From Prochilodus magdalenae (taxonomy: Eukaryota > Chordata > Actinopteri > Characiformes > Prochilodontidae), in contig JAMWET010005531.1 in NCBI GenBank assembly GCA_024036415.1, positions 62,001 to 126,000 of the forward strand: DNA of 64,000 bases, in the 5' to 3' direction. This document shows positions 22,001 to 35,045 of the stretch, piece after piece (position 1 is the first letter of the stretch; the number at the start of each line of letters is the position of its first letter). Below the pieces are notes generated by a model, which saw only the letters and a list, made by a program, of their open reading frames with translations, was not told where the DNA came from and did no database searches. Both the position numbers and the translations under genes were made by a program.

Positions 22001-25000
22001 AAAACTTCTACATAAAAAAATATTCCCAGGGTTGTCAGATTAAATGCAGTTGGCAGTTTTATTTTTAAAACTCAACACCTTTACAGAACAACAAAATAAA
22101 TTACAGAAATTCACATAAAGGTTTAACTGCAACATCAGAGCTGACTTCTTCTTCCAGCTCTGTCATCTTTAAGTGCATTTTCTGAAAAATAGTAGTTAAG
22201 GGGGAAATATTATTTGAAAAATACTAAAATGTAATCCACAATAAAAGCAAACAAAAAGTGTCATCTGTCTTGATTACTGTTATTCATGTGAATGAAAATA
22301 ATTATATATATATAATCTTCAAATCACATTTATCAAAGTGTCACAGCTTTTATTTATTATTGGACAAAACTAAATTATAAAACACATGAAGACATTTTTT
22401 AAGAGTAAACTAACATTCTTTTTGTCTTCACGGCATAATCAAGATTGCATAGAGATTGTTATTTTAAAGAGAGAGAGAGAGATTTTTATTTAATGTGACA
22501 CTTACCGATCGCAAGATGGAGTCTGTGGCCAAAACACTGTAGCCTGGTCCACTGGTTTATTTCGGCTGCCTGTATCATGTTAGATGCGTTATCTGTGGTT
22601 ATGCACACCTGCCCCTCGTCATTTAAACCCCAGTTGGCCAACGCGTCTTTTAATCCATTCGCGATGTTCTCTCCCGTATGGTCAAGAGGAAAGTACGACG
22701 TCTGTAGACAACGGCTCTTTAATTCAAAATGTTCATTTATGAAGTGAACAGTGAGGCTTTGGTAAGGTTCAGCGGTTCGGCTCGACCACATATCTGTCGT
22801 TGTCGCGTAATACTCCACACTTCTCAGCTCCGTTTCAACTTTGTTCCTACATGTAGTGTACAGTTCTGGAATGGCGACTTGGCTGAAGTACGTGCGGGAT
22901 GGAAGCTGGTATCTTTTGTCAAGAGTCAAGAGAAGGTTTTGAAAGGCATTTTGGACACTGTGTAAATCGGTACCATGTCTTTAGCCAGGTACTTCGCGAT
23001 GGCATCGGTTATCTCGCGGTGCCTTCGCGAGCTTTTTTCATATGGCGCAATGCGGTCGAACGCCGGTGTAACAGAAGTTTGCCTGGCCGTGGTACCAGGT
23101 AATTGTGCCTGAGGTAGGGATTCATCCCTGGACCTTTTTAACATGCACTCATCGTACAGCTGTCGATGATGTTTCTTCAGGTGTTGATAGAGGTTAGTGG
23201 TGTTACCTCGTGAGGTTAGCACCGATGCTCGACACGTCTTGCACAGTACCTGTTTTTGGCCAATGTCAGTTTTCCTGAAACCAAAATGCTCCCACACACA
23301 CGATGTGCCATTTTTCTTTGGTACCAACTCGTCCACTGGACTTTGGGCGTCGCACGGTTGCTCAGATGAAAGGTTCATCTTTTTTCCTGACGTCGAGCGC
23401 AGTGCTGCTTGTTTTTAGCTTTCGGTTTCTGCCTTAGGGATGTGCACGACTAGCGGCTTCTGATTGGTCAACAGCAGGCCGTTCACGCTGTATTTTTTGT
23501 TGTTGGGTTGATTTTTCCCTGGTCCTACTTGCAGGCTATTGGCTCATTCAAATCGCAGCTCTTGCGATTGGAAAATCGCGTCCATTCAAATCGCGATTTC
23601 GATTAAAAGACGATTAATCGTTCAGCCCTAGCTCAAGCACCAGTAAGAGACTGGTGACTGGTGACACTGTTATAAGCTGTAGTGACTCACAAGTAAACCA
23701 ATTAATTGATTAATCAATATTAAATTATTATTAGGATATTAGAGGGTATAGGTTAAGCTTAATTGAAGCACAAACATGAGGCCATATTTTTTTTTTTTTT
23801 TTTTTACTTTTATGCATCATTTAAACACATCAGCAGCCATTTACAATGAGTCAGGATCTCATGACGAATAGATCAACAGAAATGACCCAAAACTGTTTGG
23901 AAAGATGTCTGGTTTCATTGACTTACCTTGAAGTTAAATGAGGTTTTTGGCCTGTTCTGCAAAGTTGCTATTTTGGAGATTATTCTTTGGACAGCGACGA
24001 TATGTAAGATGTTTAGCCTAAAAAAATCAGACCCCCTAAAATATCAAAGCGTCTAGGACGGTATGACACTTCTCACCAGATACGCTGAATAATACAGAAC
24101 AGCATATGTATATAAGGACACACAAGCACATAAGAGAGCCTACTCCCATGCTCCACCCACAAACTAAACCACGCGTGACAAAACATAAAGCAGCCAGCAG
24201 CGAGTGATTTCTTCACAACATGTAAAGCACAGAAGAAACCAGAGTGAAGCTCACTGTTCCCCAATACAACCTTTCAGTATAATGTATATAGAGCAAAATA
24301 CCAAGTCAAAAAAATATATTATTTATAAGGTGTGGCCCAAATTTCTATTCTAACATTTTCTACAACACATGAAAGAAGGGGCTTTGATCAACAACATCAC
24401 TTTGATGTTGTAGTGTCAGTATAGGCTACTTACAACATTCCAATCACCTGCTCCATTTTCTGGAATTGTCTCCTCCTGAAGTGTTTGTCTCTGGACCAAT
24501 ACCAACCAAGCGCCAGGGATGTGCACATTTTAGTAGAGTGATGGCTCTAAACAGCTGGCTTTCTACAGTACGTGAGCTTCATAGAGGAGGAGCTCACTAT
24601 CACCTGCATCACTCAGAGACAAAAATGAGGAGTTTGACAGAATAGAGCAAAAGTGCTGCAGTTCTCCTCCCACACAGAGGGGAATTCTCCGGTCTGACAT
24701 TCTGGAATCCATGCTTCCTGTCAGTTTTACTCTAACAAATGAACTCTGTATCTGCTCTGCGACATGTGTGCTCACTTACGAACAAGACCTTAAGCAAATT
24801 GAGGATTACTGTCTTAGTTTTCATAGTTTCAAAACGGATGTTAAAGATCTTGAACTAGCTGATGTTCCAATCTCCGATTATTTTGTTTTCCATATGCTGT
24901 CAGATAAAAGAACACTTGTACAATGAAAAGCAAACATTAACGTGTTAGCTCAACTTTGGTACTGTTGTGGCCTTCTCGGATTTGGTATATTATCTGCCTC

Positions 25001-28000
25001 CTTCTACAGAAAATGGGAATAGACAAAGCATTCACACTCACAATTACACAGTTACATTACTGTGTTGGACCAGAAGCAGCTAAAATTGCTTTAGGTAGGA
25101 TTAAGGCACTCTGGAGGAGCACTCCAGCTATTTTACAGATTAAGCAGGACTGCAGGCAGGCTGGTTAAAATTAAAAGTATGGTTTTTGCTACATATAGAA
25201 CACTTTGATGTCATAATTGACTCATCTAAAAATAATCCGAACAATCTCTTTAGAAGTATGAACCCGCAGGTAAACCACACCTTCCATGTCCATGTTGATG
25301 ATAAATGAAAAGAGTTTGCAGCATTCCTTTGTGGCATAATGCAATGTATAGCAACTAGTAGCTCTGAACTCTGGCCTTATTACCACTTAATCACCCTGAT
25401 TGTAATTTGTCGTGTCCGTTTAATTCAATGTAATGTCATTTGAAGCACTTGTTGATGTAGTTTTTTTGAAAGGTGTAAACATCATTAAACAGAATCGCAG
25501 AAGAACAGAGACGGGCCTTTTCTGGTTCTGTATAGACAAGTTTACATATACCATGTGCCTTCGTTCCTTGCAGAAGTGGCCGTAACATGGTTGTCTGGAT
25601 TCTTCTGGCTGTAGGCCTGGGGCTGCTGCTGATTCTGCTCAGCATTATAACCTGGATGATGAGGACAAAGAGCAGTAAGTATTCACTGGGGTTTTTTATT
25701 AGCCAGTACGGGCAAATTCTTTATTTCTGTTAAGAAAAGCTTATATTGTGAATTTTGGGTTATTAATATGCTCATCACTTATATACTATTTATTTCTATT
25801 TTACACCAACAGTGCAAACGGTGACCAGAGGGAGGGCCGATAACATTGCAGTTGACACAGTTAGTATTGTGGCTAACTGCTGCCTTTATGCAGTCTTGCT
25901 GGTCAAACATGGTGCAGTAGTAGTTAGTGTCACTCGTTTTCAGAATGAAGGCCTTTGCAAAACCAACCCCTCGTCACTCCATTAGGTAGTATCACTCCGT
26001 GGGAAGATACACTTGGAGTCATGGAGGGCACTGCTAATGATAGAAACGGGTAAATACAAATTTGGGACATCTTTGCCAAGTTCCAGTGGAAGGAGGAAGT
26101 AGCCACCATGGCTACAGTTTGGCACTCAACACACGTTTAGCTGTGTTGTCATCATATGTTGAAACTGGATAGTGCTGAGCAGTGGAGCATAAGTATGCAT
26201 CAGTTCATTAAGATTGAAGGATCTTTATTGCATATCCTGCATATTTTTATTTTGGAATATCTGTAGCCTTTAGAGTGCCTGACTGCAAATAAATATGGAT
26301 GTTAGCGCATGACACTGTTGGGGCACAAAATTGGGGAGGAGAGCAAATGAAAACTCCTACCATAATTTATTAATATTCATCAGTTTTTGTTTTTTTTTTG
26401 TTTTTTTTTTGCTTTCACTTTAGGCTGCACAAATAATAATAATAATAATATGAAAAAAAAACATTTAAATGAATTACAACGTCTAATTGTCTTGTTGTGT
26501 AATGTGTATGTGTAACAGTTCTCTGCAGCCGAAGGCACTGAAGTGATGTACAGTACTGTGATTACAACAAAGAACAAGGTAAGACTCAATTCTTCACACA
26601 GTATCTGATTACTGAAACTTTAGGAGATCGTGTTACTCTGAGTAAATTGTTTCCACAGCCTCCTTCTGCAGCAGCTCAGGAGAATGATGTGATCTACGCT
26701 AATGTAAACAAAACTTCTACAAATAAAGCTGTAAGTGAGCTTCACCCCTGTAGCACTTTATAGCACAATAAGTGTACATGAAATCTTATTAATCCCTGCA
26801 GTATGTCATGAGAGAGTAATCATTAATTCGTACATGTAATACACCATGAGTTATTACGAATATGCACGACGTAAGCCTGTCTTGTGCATGGCTTAATGCA
26901 GGAGCAATATATAAATGCATGTAGTAATTAGGGTACAAATATCATCAAGTAACATGAGTTATTCATACAGCTCGTACAGGTCTTCATGTAGTCATTGGGT
27001 AAACTGTGGTAAAACCTGAATGGTCAGTCAAAGAATGTTAAACATTACTAAAACATTACTGCTATATGCGCTCATGATGTTTGTGGCCCTCAGATGAAAG
27101 TGGTAAAATCACACTTTAACCCACTGCTACTGCAATTCTCAAATAAATAAATAAATAAATAAAGACGGACCTTTGCTGGACATTTATAAGCCTTAACAAT
27201 ATTGTGTCTTTGTTTTTCCTGTGGCGTTTAACAGGGACATTACTTCTGTCATTTAGTTAAGTGGTGTTTAGTATATGTAACCAGTACTGGTAATGTAACT
27301 ACACTTAAATGATGGTTCTTCAAAGGTTCGAGGCTTCAAAGAAAATACTCATAGAACACTCATAGAACCATTTCCATGATTAAAGTGTTCTTTGCATCAT
27401 GAAAGGGTCCTTGTTCTCTAAGGCGGGAAAGCACTTAAGTGAGTAAGCTCTAGCAGACGTGTAAATTGTGTGTATTGTGTGGCAATTTAATGACCTTTTT
27501 GTATTGCACTTATAATGACCTTTGTCAATGTATACTGTGTTGCACTTATAATGACCTTTCTCTAGGTACCAGCACTGACCCCCTGTTCTGGCAGTGTCTG
27601 AGCTCGTGGTGAGTTTTAGGCTCTAACCGTCCTGCACTAGCTGGAATATTATCCAACAGAACACTAAGCACGGTTGTAAGTCGCTCTGGATAAGAGCGTC
27701 TGCTAAATGCCTTAAATGTAAATGTAAGGATTCTGTTATTGTAGGACTGTAACAATAAGAGTACGTTTTTGGTGCCATATAGAGCCTGTTTCTAAAGGAG
27801 ATACATCTGTATCACATTCTCCATCAATTAATAATCAATAATCCTTTAATAATGCAACAAACCCTTTAATCATGCTGTGTTCTGAGTTTTGATGGTTCTC
27901 TATAGAACCGTTTACTTAAGAACCTTAGAACCGTCATTTAAATGTGTAGCTTGCTATTACTGAAAGGTTACTGTTACTATGTTACTCAACAGTGTGGTTT

Positions 28001-28502
28001 ATTACTTTTTGGAAACTTTGGGATGTGATGCCAGTTCCTCCAAATACAGTATAGAGATTTGGAATGATAATAAATGATGATAAATTGTTGCTTATTTATC
28101 GGCTTAGTTTCGCTGACATATTTAATATGACGTATTAAACACAGAACTAAACGAGGAATATTTTACCTCTTTACTTTGAAAACCACAAACATCATGAACT
28201 CATGAAGAAGAAATGCTTTAGTATGCTTAACATTCATGTTCTATTACGTTGAGCATTATGTATTTTACCACAGCTTACTTGATGGCAGCCTACACCTGTT
28301 GTAAAGTGATATTGTATTGATAAGAAACACTGAGCTTTGTTCCTCGGCCCTAATTAGCACTGAGTTTATCAGGTGACAGAGCATCCAGGGTGGTAGGAAA
28401 GATTAGATCCTCCTTTATTTCTAATGCTGTCTCAATTTCTAGCTCTCTCCAGCAGACGGAGGTGATGATGGTGTGGTCTACAGCTCTGTGGTTCACAAGT
28501 AA
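18645..28502 (+). CDS. Gene C: CD300/pIgR-like inhibitory receptor with three ITIMs
   Basis: Ten exons: signal 18645-18705; D1 20697-21011; D2 21112-21420; stalk 21516-21575 and 21659-21692; transmembrane 25574-25674; cytoplasmic 25813-25859, 26519-26578, 26659-26730, 28443-28502. They total 1119 nt, 372 aa, with every junction in phase. D1 has VPCFY, KYWCKGYYWSTC and YYWCAVE. D2 has VQCFY, QWCRFKDGSC and WYWF, lacking the F-strand Cys. The stalk is Thr/Ser-rich and likely O-glycosylated. The membrane segment (MVVWILLAVGLGLLLILLSI) has no charged residue, so coupling to ITAM adaptors is unlikely. Three tyrosine motifs, VMYSTV, VIYANV and VVYSSV, fit the ITIM consensus and each sits in its own phase-0 exon. 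The 25859 donor is GTTAGT, also used in gene G. Known CD300 relatives recruit SHP phosphatases through such motifs. Transcribed opposite to all other genes here. Confidence 0.87.
18849..20640 (-). mobile_element. Old, decayed LINE (L2-like) in gene C intron 1
   Basis: Minus-strand translation recovers reverse-transcriptase motifs: ADDKQLYIS (active-site block, near 19830-19860) and GVPPGYILGPL (near 19915-19950), interrupted by stops. The left end has an ATA/ATAACA microsatellite and TTTATAAAGCACCTTTT, typical of a fish LINE 3' end. The right limit is uncertain. Confidence 0.65.
19045..19081. repeat. (AC)n microsatellite
   Basis: An uninterrupted AC dinucleotide run of about 37 bp inside the old LINE region. 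Confidence 0.95.
21832..23630 (-). mobile_element. hAT-family DNA transposon with intact ends
   Basis: The 1799-bp element starts TAGGGCTGCACGATT and ends with the complement of TAGGGCTGAACGATT. It is bounded by a perfect 8-bp target duplication GCTCAAGC at 21824-21831 and 23631-23638. Eight-bp duplications and a BED-finger transposase are hallmarks of hAT. It sits in the intron between the second stalk exon and the transmembrane exon of gene C, opposite to the gene. At 1.8 kb it is shorter than autonomous relatives and lacks the C-terminal dimerisation region. Confidence 0.92.
22486..23378 (-). pseudogene. hAT transposase, frameshifted and truncated
   Basis: The N-terminal part (23378-22926) carries a BED-type zinc finger (CKTC then HLKKHH). 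The following part (22929-22486) has TTDMWSS, CITTDNASNM and FGHRLHLAIG, blocks typical of ZBED-like hAT transposases, including the TDNASNM catalytic region. The two are in different frames, joined near 22925-22935 by an apparent 1-nt indel. The frame ends after HLAIG, so the remaining catalytic residues and the hAT C-terminal domain are missing. Not functional as written. Confidence 0.88.
23800..24010. repeat. Dispersed repeat, copy 1
   Basis: This block is matched with divergence by 62738-62955, including TTTTACTTTTATGCATCATTT and TTTTTGGCCT. Both copies lie in the intron upstream of a transmembrane exon, but since genes C and G run in opposite directions the repeats have opposite orientation relative to their genes. 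I therefore take them as independent insertions. Confidence 0.65.
24020..25560. other. Gene C intron before the TM exon, no gene seen
   Basis: Open frames are short, without domains. Likely repeat relics at about 24360-25170; none could be assigned to a family. Confidence 0.4.
26740..28440. other. Last intron of gene C, with a SINE/MITE-like tail
   Basis: No exon seen. 27671-27722 carries AGTCGCTCTGGATAAGAGCG followed by TCTGCTAAATGCC, a motif very common at the ends of short interspersed repeats in fish genomes. A TAAA tetranucleotide run is present at about 27140-27163. Confidence 0.55.
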
Positions 28503-31270
28503 GAGGTTAGAGAGTCTCAGACTGAGGGTCAAAATACGAAGGCTGTGACATGGCCTATAATGGATTATGTTAATAGTGTTTTGTTTTTTTTCCTGACACA
28601 TTTCAACCATCTAGCACTCTGTTTCAGTTACAGGATGAACCAGGTGCCCGGCCAGATCACATGCAAAGAAGACACTGCACTATACTGCAAGTCAGACAAG
28701 GCTAATTGTTTACCTCAGAAAAATTGTATGTGTATTGCGAATGTATTGCTATGCGTGTGCCTATAGTCATACTTGTCTTGTATCCATGCTGTCTGGAATT
28801 GGTTTGTGCAGACAGGACACTGTGTTAAACTGTATTACTGTGCAGGAGAGGTATCACATTATCTTGTAATGAAAATCTGCTATTAGTTCAAGTACCTCTG
28901 GATTATTGTATTGGTCTGTTAAATATGACATTTGCACACAATGTAAAGGCCAGATCCCTTTTTCAAATTATTGTTTACTGTGTAGCGACAATGACAGGTG
29001 TGAACATCTTATCAGAGCTTTGTGATAAATGTATAAAAAGTATTTCTTTATTTAAATACGATTTATATTTTTATTTAGATACATTATAGAAATGTGTACT
29101 GGCTCTTGGCCTTTTTAATTATTGAAAAAGAGTTCCAGTTCAAATTGTACACTGAAAGAGTCGTAATAATCTCAGTAATATCTCAATAATAAGCCTATAA
29201 CTGTAATGCCTTAATGCTTCCATTCAGATGTGAGCAACATTTGTTTTTGTTTTTCTTATTGTACATTTCTGTTAGTTTTACATCACTACTGTTAGTGTCC
29301 TCGCAGATGCTGGTTTCTCCACTCCTACTAGCTCCAGTAACAGTAGTTCATTCCTGAACATTAAAAAAAAATCAGCAGTGTAACAGGTTAGTTCACTACT
29401 CTAGTAAAGCTCTGATCAACATTGTTCAAATGTTAAAACTGTTGTCTTACAAACTATATACAGTCATGATGCCATCAAACGTGAACTGAAAATGTGATTA
29501 GACCTTAAGTATCAAGTTAACAGAACAGAAGATTCAGACTTTTGGTCTACTAACTTACTATCTTTTTAAAAATCTTTTAAAAAACCTTTTAAATCTACAC
29601 TGGTACAAGTTATAAAACCGTCTGCCTCTTGACTAGCCAGGTTTCCATTCAGCTTTCAAATTTAATTCAATATAACTCTGTTTCATTTTCAACTAATCAA
29701 ATCTTCATCGGTGTAATGCAGCCTTCTTTTTGTGCCAGAACAAAATAGCTCTGCAGAATCTGACCTGCCTTTGACTATATTGGCGTTTCAGACTTTATTG
29801 TTCTGTAACTGAAGTGGAATGTAACCTATTACTGTGAAAGTCACAGAGATACACAACACTGAAACACACAACTATAGTTCTGTGACTGAATCTGTATCTA
29901 TTCATCATGTACCAAAGAACAAATACACTTATGGTTTATTGATGTCTACACACGTTATGGAGTGCTACAGTCTCTAAGTGGTTAGTGGAAATGTTTAGTG
30001 TCTGTGCTTGTCATCTGTAAACACAAACCTGGTTCATTATTTCAGTTTCAGTCCAGCTATAAAATCAGGAGGCCTGTTTTTACTTCATTTTACCAGCAGC
30101 AGATATGAGGGTTGATGAGGGATGTTTATAGCAGATAACGGTATAGATGGTCCAATATGCATAATGTCTTTCTCATGCAACTGTCTGCCAAGCACTTTGA
30201 GCTGTCATCGATATGAAAAGTGCTCTGTAAATAAAAATGATTATGACCATCATGTCTAATTTTGTGTGATTTGTATACCAAGGAATGTCACTCTCCAGGC
30301 TTGCTCTTATTGAGGGTGCATTGGCTGCCTCTTGTTTGTCTGTTGGGTATTATCGGTTAAGTTGATTGTTGGATTTATTGTTTTCTCTATATAATTTTTC
30401 AGGGATTTATTGTTTCCTGTTTTAATGTGAATGCAGCCGAGTCAAGCTGGCATAACTGTGTTGGGTCGTGCGCGTGTTTGTATGGTTTAATGTGTATTTG
30501 ACATACAATGTGTGCTAAATCCTTTTGATTTACTGGCCACTGTTGGGCAACTAACGACAAGGCAGGTCTCCAATCTCGTTGAAAAACACATATGGTATTT
30601 GATATCTATCTGGCATTGGATATTACTAGTTTATCTGTTTACCACCGGGTTTGTGCTACCTGCTATTCATGCGTTTTCTGTGCTTCTTTGCTGGACAGGA
30701 GCTGGGGTACAAAGTGTGGGGCAGGGTGAATAATGGGTGGTGAAGTTCCCTCATAGGTCTTATAGTGTAGAGCACTCTGAGTGTTTGTTGAGGTGTGCAT
30801 ATGTGTTCACACATTGGATGTAGTGTAGGACCTATGCTCTTTAGGTAGCTCGGGTTGCTTCTGGTGTACTGACCTGTATGGGAGTGCTATGTTATTCCAC
30901 TAGGTGGCATAACTGACCCTACTTTTTCCACTCCTCCACACTAACATAAAAGGAAAAGAAACTGCTTGATGTGGTACAACATAGAAGTCAAATTAACCCT
31001 TAATTAAACACTTAATTATTACATTACATCTTTATTATTGACTTTGACTTACTTATTTAATTTTAAGTTTACTTCCCATTGGCTCCCATTTGGACATTGT
31101 TTTACTGCATTGTGCTGTTTCCCCCACCTCTGCTCTGCTCTTTCTGCCAGATGGAGCAAGTGGCAACGGCCACACAAAATTAACAGGACTATTAAGCAAT
31201 TCATTCTAATTTAAATGTAATTTATATACATATGTAATTTATACAAAATGTTAGCAGGTGGAAATCATAT
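28503..31270. other. Gene C 3' UTR candidate and spacer
   Basis: The sequence after the gene C stop contains no further supported exon. An AATAAA is present at 30230-30235 in GCTCTGTAAATAAAAATG, which could be a poly(A) signal or a repeat tail. The rest is AT-rich with no recognisable gene. Confidence 0.4.
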
Positions 31271-31289
31271 TTCTGCTTGAATAAAAATG

Positions 31290-33120
31290 TATCAATCATC
31301 AATCAATCAATCAATATTTATTTATATAGCGCTTTTTACAACCAACGTTGTCTCAAAGCAGCTTCACAAAAAATCAATTTGTCATACAAAGAAAAGAACC
31401 ACAAGGTTAATGTACAGACATGTGAGGGTGGAAAAACCGGGTCCGAGCCCCCCTTGAGCAAGCCAGAGGCAACAGTGGCGAGGAAAAACTCCCTTGGGTA
31501 AGGAAGAAACCTCGAGAGGGACCAGGCTCAAGGGCGGAACCCAACCTCCTCAGGTCAACCCGGATGAGACGAGAGAGACAGATAGAATTAACATAGAGGA
31601 ACATCTAATAGATCCAGTCTGATTAGATCCAGTCTGATTAGTCCAGGAGGCAGTAACTGCAAGCTGGAGCCGACCATAATAAGCATGGCCAGATGCTGGT
31701 CAGTGTAAGGTTGTGGTCATGCCGGGTGATGAAACAGGACAGGAGTCACACAGTGGCGCTGATGCTCAGGTGCCTCTATCCACTCTGGGGGTTCTGATGT
31801 GATCACGTCAGTCCAGTGCTTAACAAAGAAGAAGAAAGAAAGAGAGAAAGAAGGATAGAGATAGAGAAAGTAAGAGAGAAAGAGATGGAGACAGACACTG
31901 ATTAGGAGGATTAAGGATTAAGAGGTAGATATTGTAACTTGTTGAATTGAGAGTGTGTAGTCCTGAGAGTCCTTTAGAGGATTCCTCAGCGCTGGTAGCC
32001 CCTCAGTGTGACCCATCAGGAATGATCCGCTCATAGAGGAGACAGATGAGAGGGAGAAGTTTGGGTATTGGTCCATTTATGGAGAAATGTAAATTAAAGC
32101 GGTAAACAGATGTTATCAGCTAAATGCTTGTGCAAACAAGTAAGTTTTGAGTCTAGTTTTAAATGTAGAGAGTGTGTCTGATTCCCGAACGGATAAAGGG
32201 AGAAGATTCCATAGTTTCGGGGCTACGCAAGAAAAGGCTCGACCACCTGCTGTGGTTCTTCTGAACCTAGGTACTGTCTGCAGGCCGCTATTTTGTGAGC
32301 GGACCATCTTTTCCGCGTCTTTTAAGGATAGGATATTGCGTAATTTAGCAATATTCCGTAGATGGAAGAATGCCGTCCTAACTATGTTACTGATATGTGC
32401 ATCGAAAGACAAGCTGGTATCGAAGATAACGCCTAGATTTCTCAGAGTTGAGCTAGGAGTAATAGTGTGGCCATCTATATTTAAGACAAATCGGGAGAGT
32501 TTAGTTCTCTCTGCATTAGGGCCAAGTAGCAGGACCTCAGTCTTGCTTGGCTTAAGCTGAAGGAAATTCTTAGCCATCCAGTTTCTAATATTAGTAACGC
32601 AATCTTCAAGTTTATTTAGGTTTAGAGCCTCGTTTGGTTTGGCCGATATATATAATTGTGTGTCGTCAGCGTAACAGTGAAAGCGGACGTCGAAACTACG
32701 GATTATGTTACCAAGAGGCTGCATGTAAATGGAAAAAAGAAGTGGCCCGAGCACTGACCCTTGAGGGACACCATATCTTACTAGAGTATGACTAGAGTGC
32801 TTATTGTTAAGACTAATAAACTGATAGCGGTCAGTGAGATACGATCTGAACCAGGATAAAGCCTGTCCTTTAACGCCAAATTGATGTTCAAGTCTGTCAA
32901 GGAGGATCGTGTGGTCAATGGTGTCGAATGCAGCACTGAGATCTAAAAGAACTAATATAGATACCTGACCATTATCAAGAGACATCAAGAGATCATTCAC
33001 TACTCTAGTTAAAGCCGTTTCAGTATTGTGGTGGGGTCTAAAGCCAGACTGAAACATCTCATGAAGAGAGTTCTTCAAAAATATATTTGTATCTATAATT
33101 TCAGGTTGCGCAGCTGCCAG
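31290..33120 (-). mobile_element. 5'-truncated LINE (L2/Rex-like)
   Basis: The 3' end lies at the left, with a TCAA/ATCA microsatellite tail and TTTATATAGCGCTTTTTAC. The reverse-transcriptase frame (33078-32116) is open, with [22 protein letters not shown], and [11 protein letters not shown] carrying the catalytic Asp pair. It begins inside the RT domain; endonuclease and N-terminal parts are absent, a typical 5' truncation. The long open frame suggests a young insertion. Clade assignment is by motif only. Confidence 0.88.
32116..33078 (-). pseudogene. LINE reverse transcriptase, partial
   Basis: An open frame of 320 aa covering the palm and thumb of a non-LTR reverse transcriptase (fingers start missing). 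YADD active site present; the C-terminal region ends in [19 protein letters not shown], the usual end of L2/CR1-type proteins. No promoter or N-terminus, so a dead copy despite the intact frame. Confidence 0.88.
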
Positions 33121-33829
33121 TCAAAAAACAATCAAAAGAAAAAAGAAAAAGACAAAGAATGAAGAATAAAATAAAAAGCCAGAACCGATTAACCCTATTC
33201 CTCCTGAAACCATTGTTGCTACTCTGCTGGGTTTATGAGATGGAGGAGCAGATTGGTTGGCCTGATTTACCAGCCCCTACACTAATGGAGGAGAGCTGGC
33301 ACCTAGCACTGTGGCAGTTAAACTGGTGTGAGCAATGCCTGAAGGAGAGACTTTAGTGACTAATGTAAGTGCAGAGTTTCCCTATTTTCTTAAGTGAATG
33401 TGAACGCACTGAGCAAATTCCTGACAAAATCTGATTTTCTGTAGTCATTGGATTATTGAGCCAAGCTAATAGTGTATATAATACTGTATATCACTGACAA
33501 TTTAATTTAAGCATCATGTATATAAATTATTAGACTGTTGCAAGAAAAAGTGAAGCAGGGACTATTAATAAAATGCGGTCTCGTTTTTATAGACAAACAA
33601 AAATTTTAAGTCACATTTGTAGACAAACACAATAACACACACAGTTGCACTTGTCATGTTTTTTGACAAGCACAGTACTATCTACAGTTCAGGCTGAAAA
33701 AGTGAACCTCTGCGTTAATGACTTCTCCAGGAGCTTCACCCATTAAATAATGGCAGCACACAAAGCCTGGGTACAGACTAATCCTATGTTCTTAAGAAAG
33801 CTTAGTAGTGTGAGCCATGCCTCTATAAA

Positions 33830-34190
33830 TCAAATTCAGAGGACCTCAGAAAATGTGTTACAGATACGTACGAAGCTGGAAAAAACTACAGAAGTACTGA
33901 GAAAGACCTGGGTGTACATAAATCCACAGTTAGACGAATTGTGTAGAAATGGAGTACATTTAGGACTGTTGCTACTCTTCTTAGGAGTGGGCACACTGTT
34001 AGCAACACTCAACGAGCACAACAGGCAATTTTGAAAAAGGTGCCAAAGGCAATGCAAAAACATTTGTTGATGTGCCCACTATTAAAAATACACCAATGTA
34101 AGAACAGTCTTCATAGAGGTCACCATGAGTGAAGCTGCTGCTGTCCAAACAACAAAAAAAACCCTTGTGACGCATCTCAAGTTTTACATG
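33830..34190 (+). mobile_element. Tc1-like transposon fragment, 5' part
   Basis: Sequence around 33900-34000 resembles the N-terminal, DNA-binding part of a Tc1-like transposase gene (VHKSTVRRIV-type stretch, then a GTVATLLRSG-like stretch), broken by frameshifts. The catalytic half is absent. Confidence 0.6.
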
Positions 34191-34654
34191 TGAATTCACT
34201 TCCTCTGACAGTTGCTTATGTTATTTATAATTGCGAGATGGCGGAGTAAAGGTTCAGCTCTTAAACTCACAAAGAACTGCACTACTTGCATATCTAACTC
34301 ACTAAATCCTTTATTTTTCCTTAATTTCTGTTAACAGCTTAACAATATTGGAATTCTGTCAGGATTTACACTTTAAGTAAGATACTGAGAAACATTTCAA
34401 ATTCAAATAATGCTACACACAAGCTACAAACAAGTTAACACCCCTGCACATTTGAAAGATGTCACATATCCACTACTAAACTTCAAATCTATTAGATAAA
34501 AATAAAACCAATTACTCAAACTGAATACTGACATATCAAAAGTCATGGAGTAACAGTATGTAAATGTACATTGATTATGAAGTGGTGTTAGCTCAGGGGC
34601 TGGCTTGGGAATGTTGTGAGGTGTTATCTTGTGAGTGAAGGCTAAACACTGGCC

Positions 34655-35045
34655 ACCGTGCTCATGGCAAGGCGACGTGATTTATCAGAGTTTAAGCGAG
34701 GGTCAAATTGGAATGCCTGGATAGGGTTTTTGACAAACATGCAGGCCACACCTTTCATCATAACTCTCCAGAATGCTCCTTCAACCAATTCTGGACACGT
34801 TAATCCTGAGGGCATGGTGCATTATTCTGATGGAATAACCCATCATTCTGGGGTACCAGTCCCGGAAGGGCTGCAAATGGTCACCAAGAAGTGAAACGAA
34901 GTAGGCAGCCATCTATGGCTTGTATAAGGATCAATGGTGCCAACTCATGCCATAAAAACAAACCCCACACCAGGATGCAACCACCACCCTGTTCAGTGCT
35001 GGGCTCCATGGCTTCATGGGGTCTGCGCCACAGTGCGACACTATG
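34655..35045. mobile_element. Decayed Tc1-like fragment
   Basis: 34661-34740 encodes ARRRDLSEFKRGS, matching the start of Tc1-type transposases, and then loses the frame. The following sequence to about 35045 is probably part of the same relic. No terminal repeats identified. Confidence 0.45.

Noticed and set aside
32147..32560. 137-aa plus-strand frame
   Set aside because: Antisense to the LINE reverse transcriptase, which has its catalytic motifs on the other strand.
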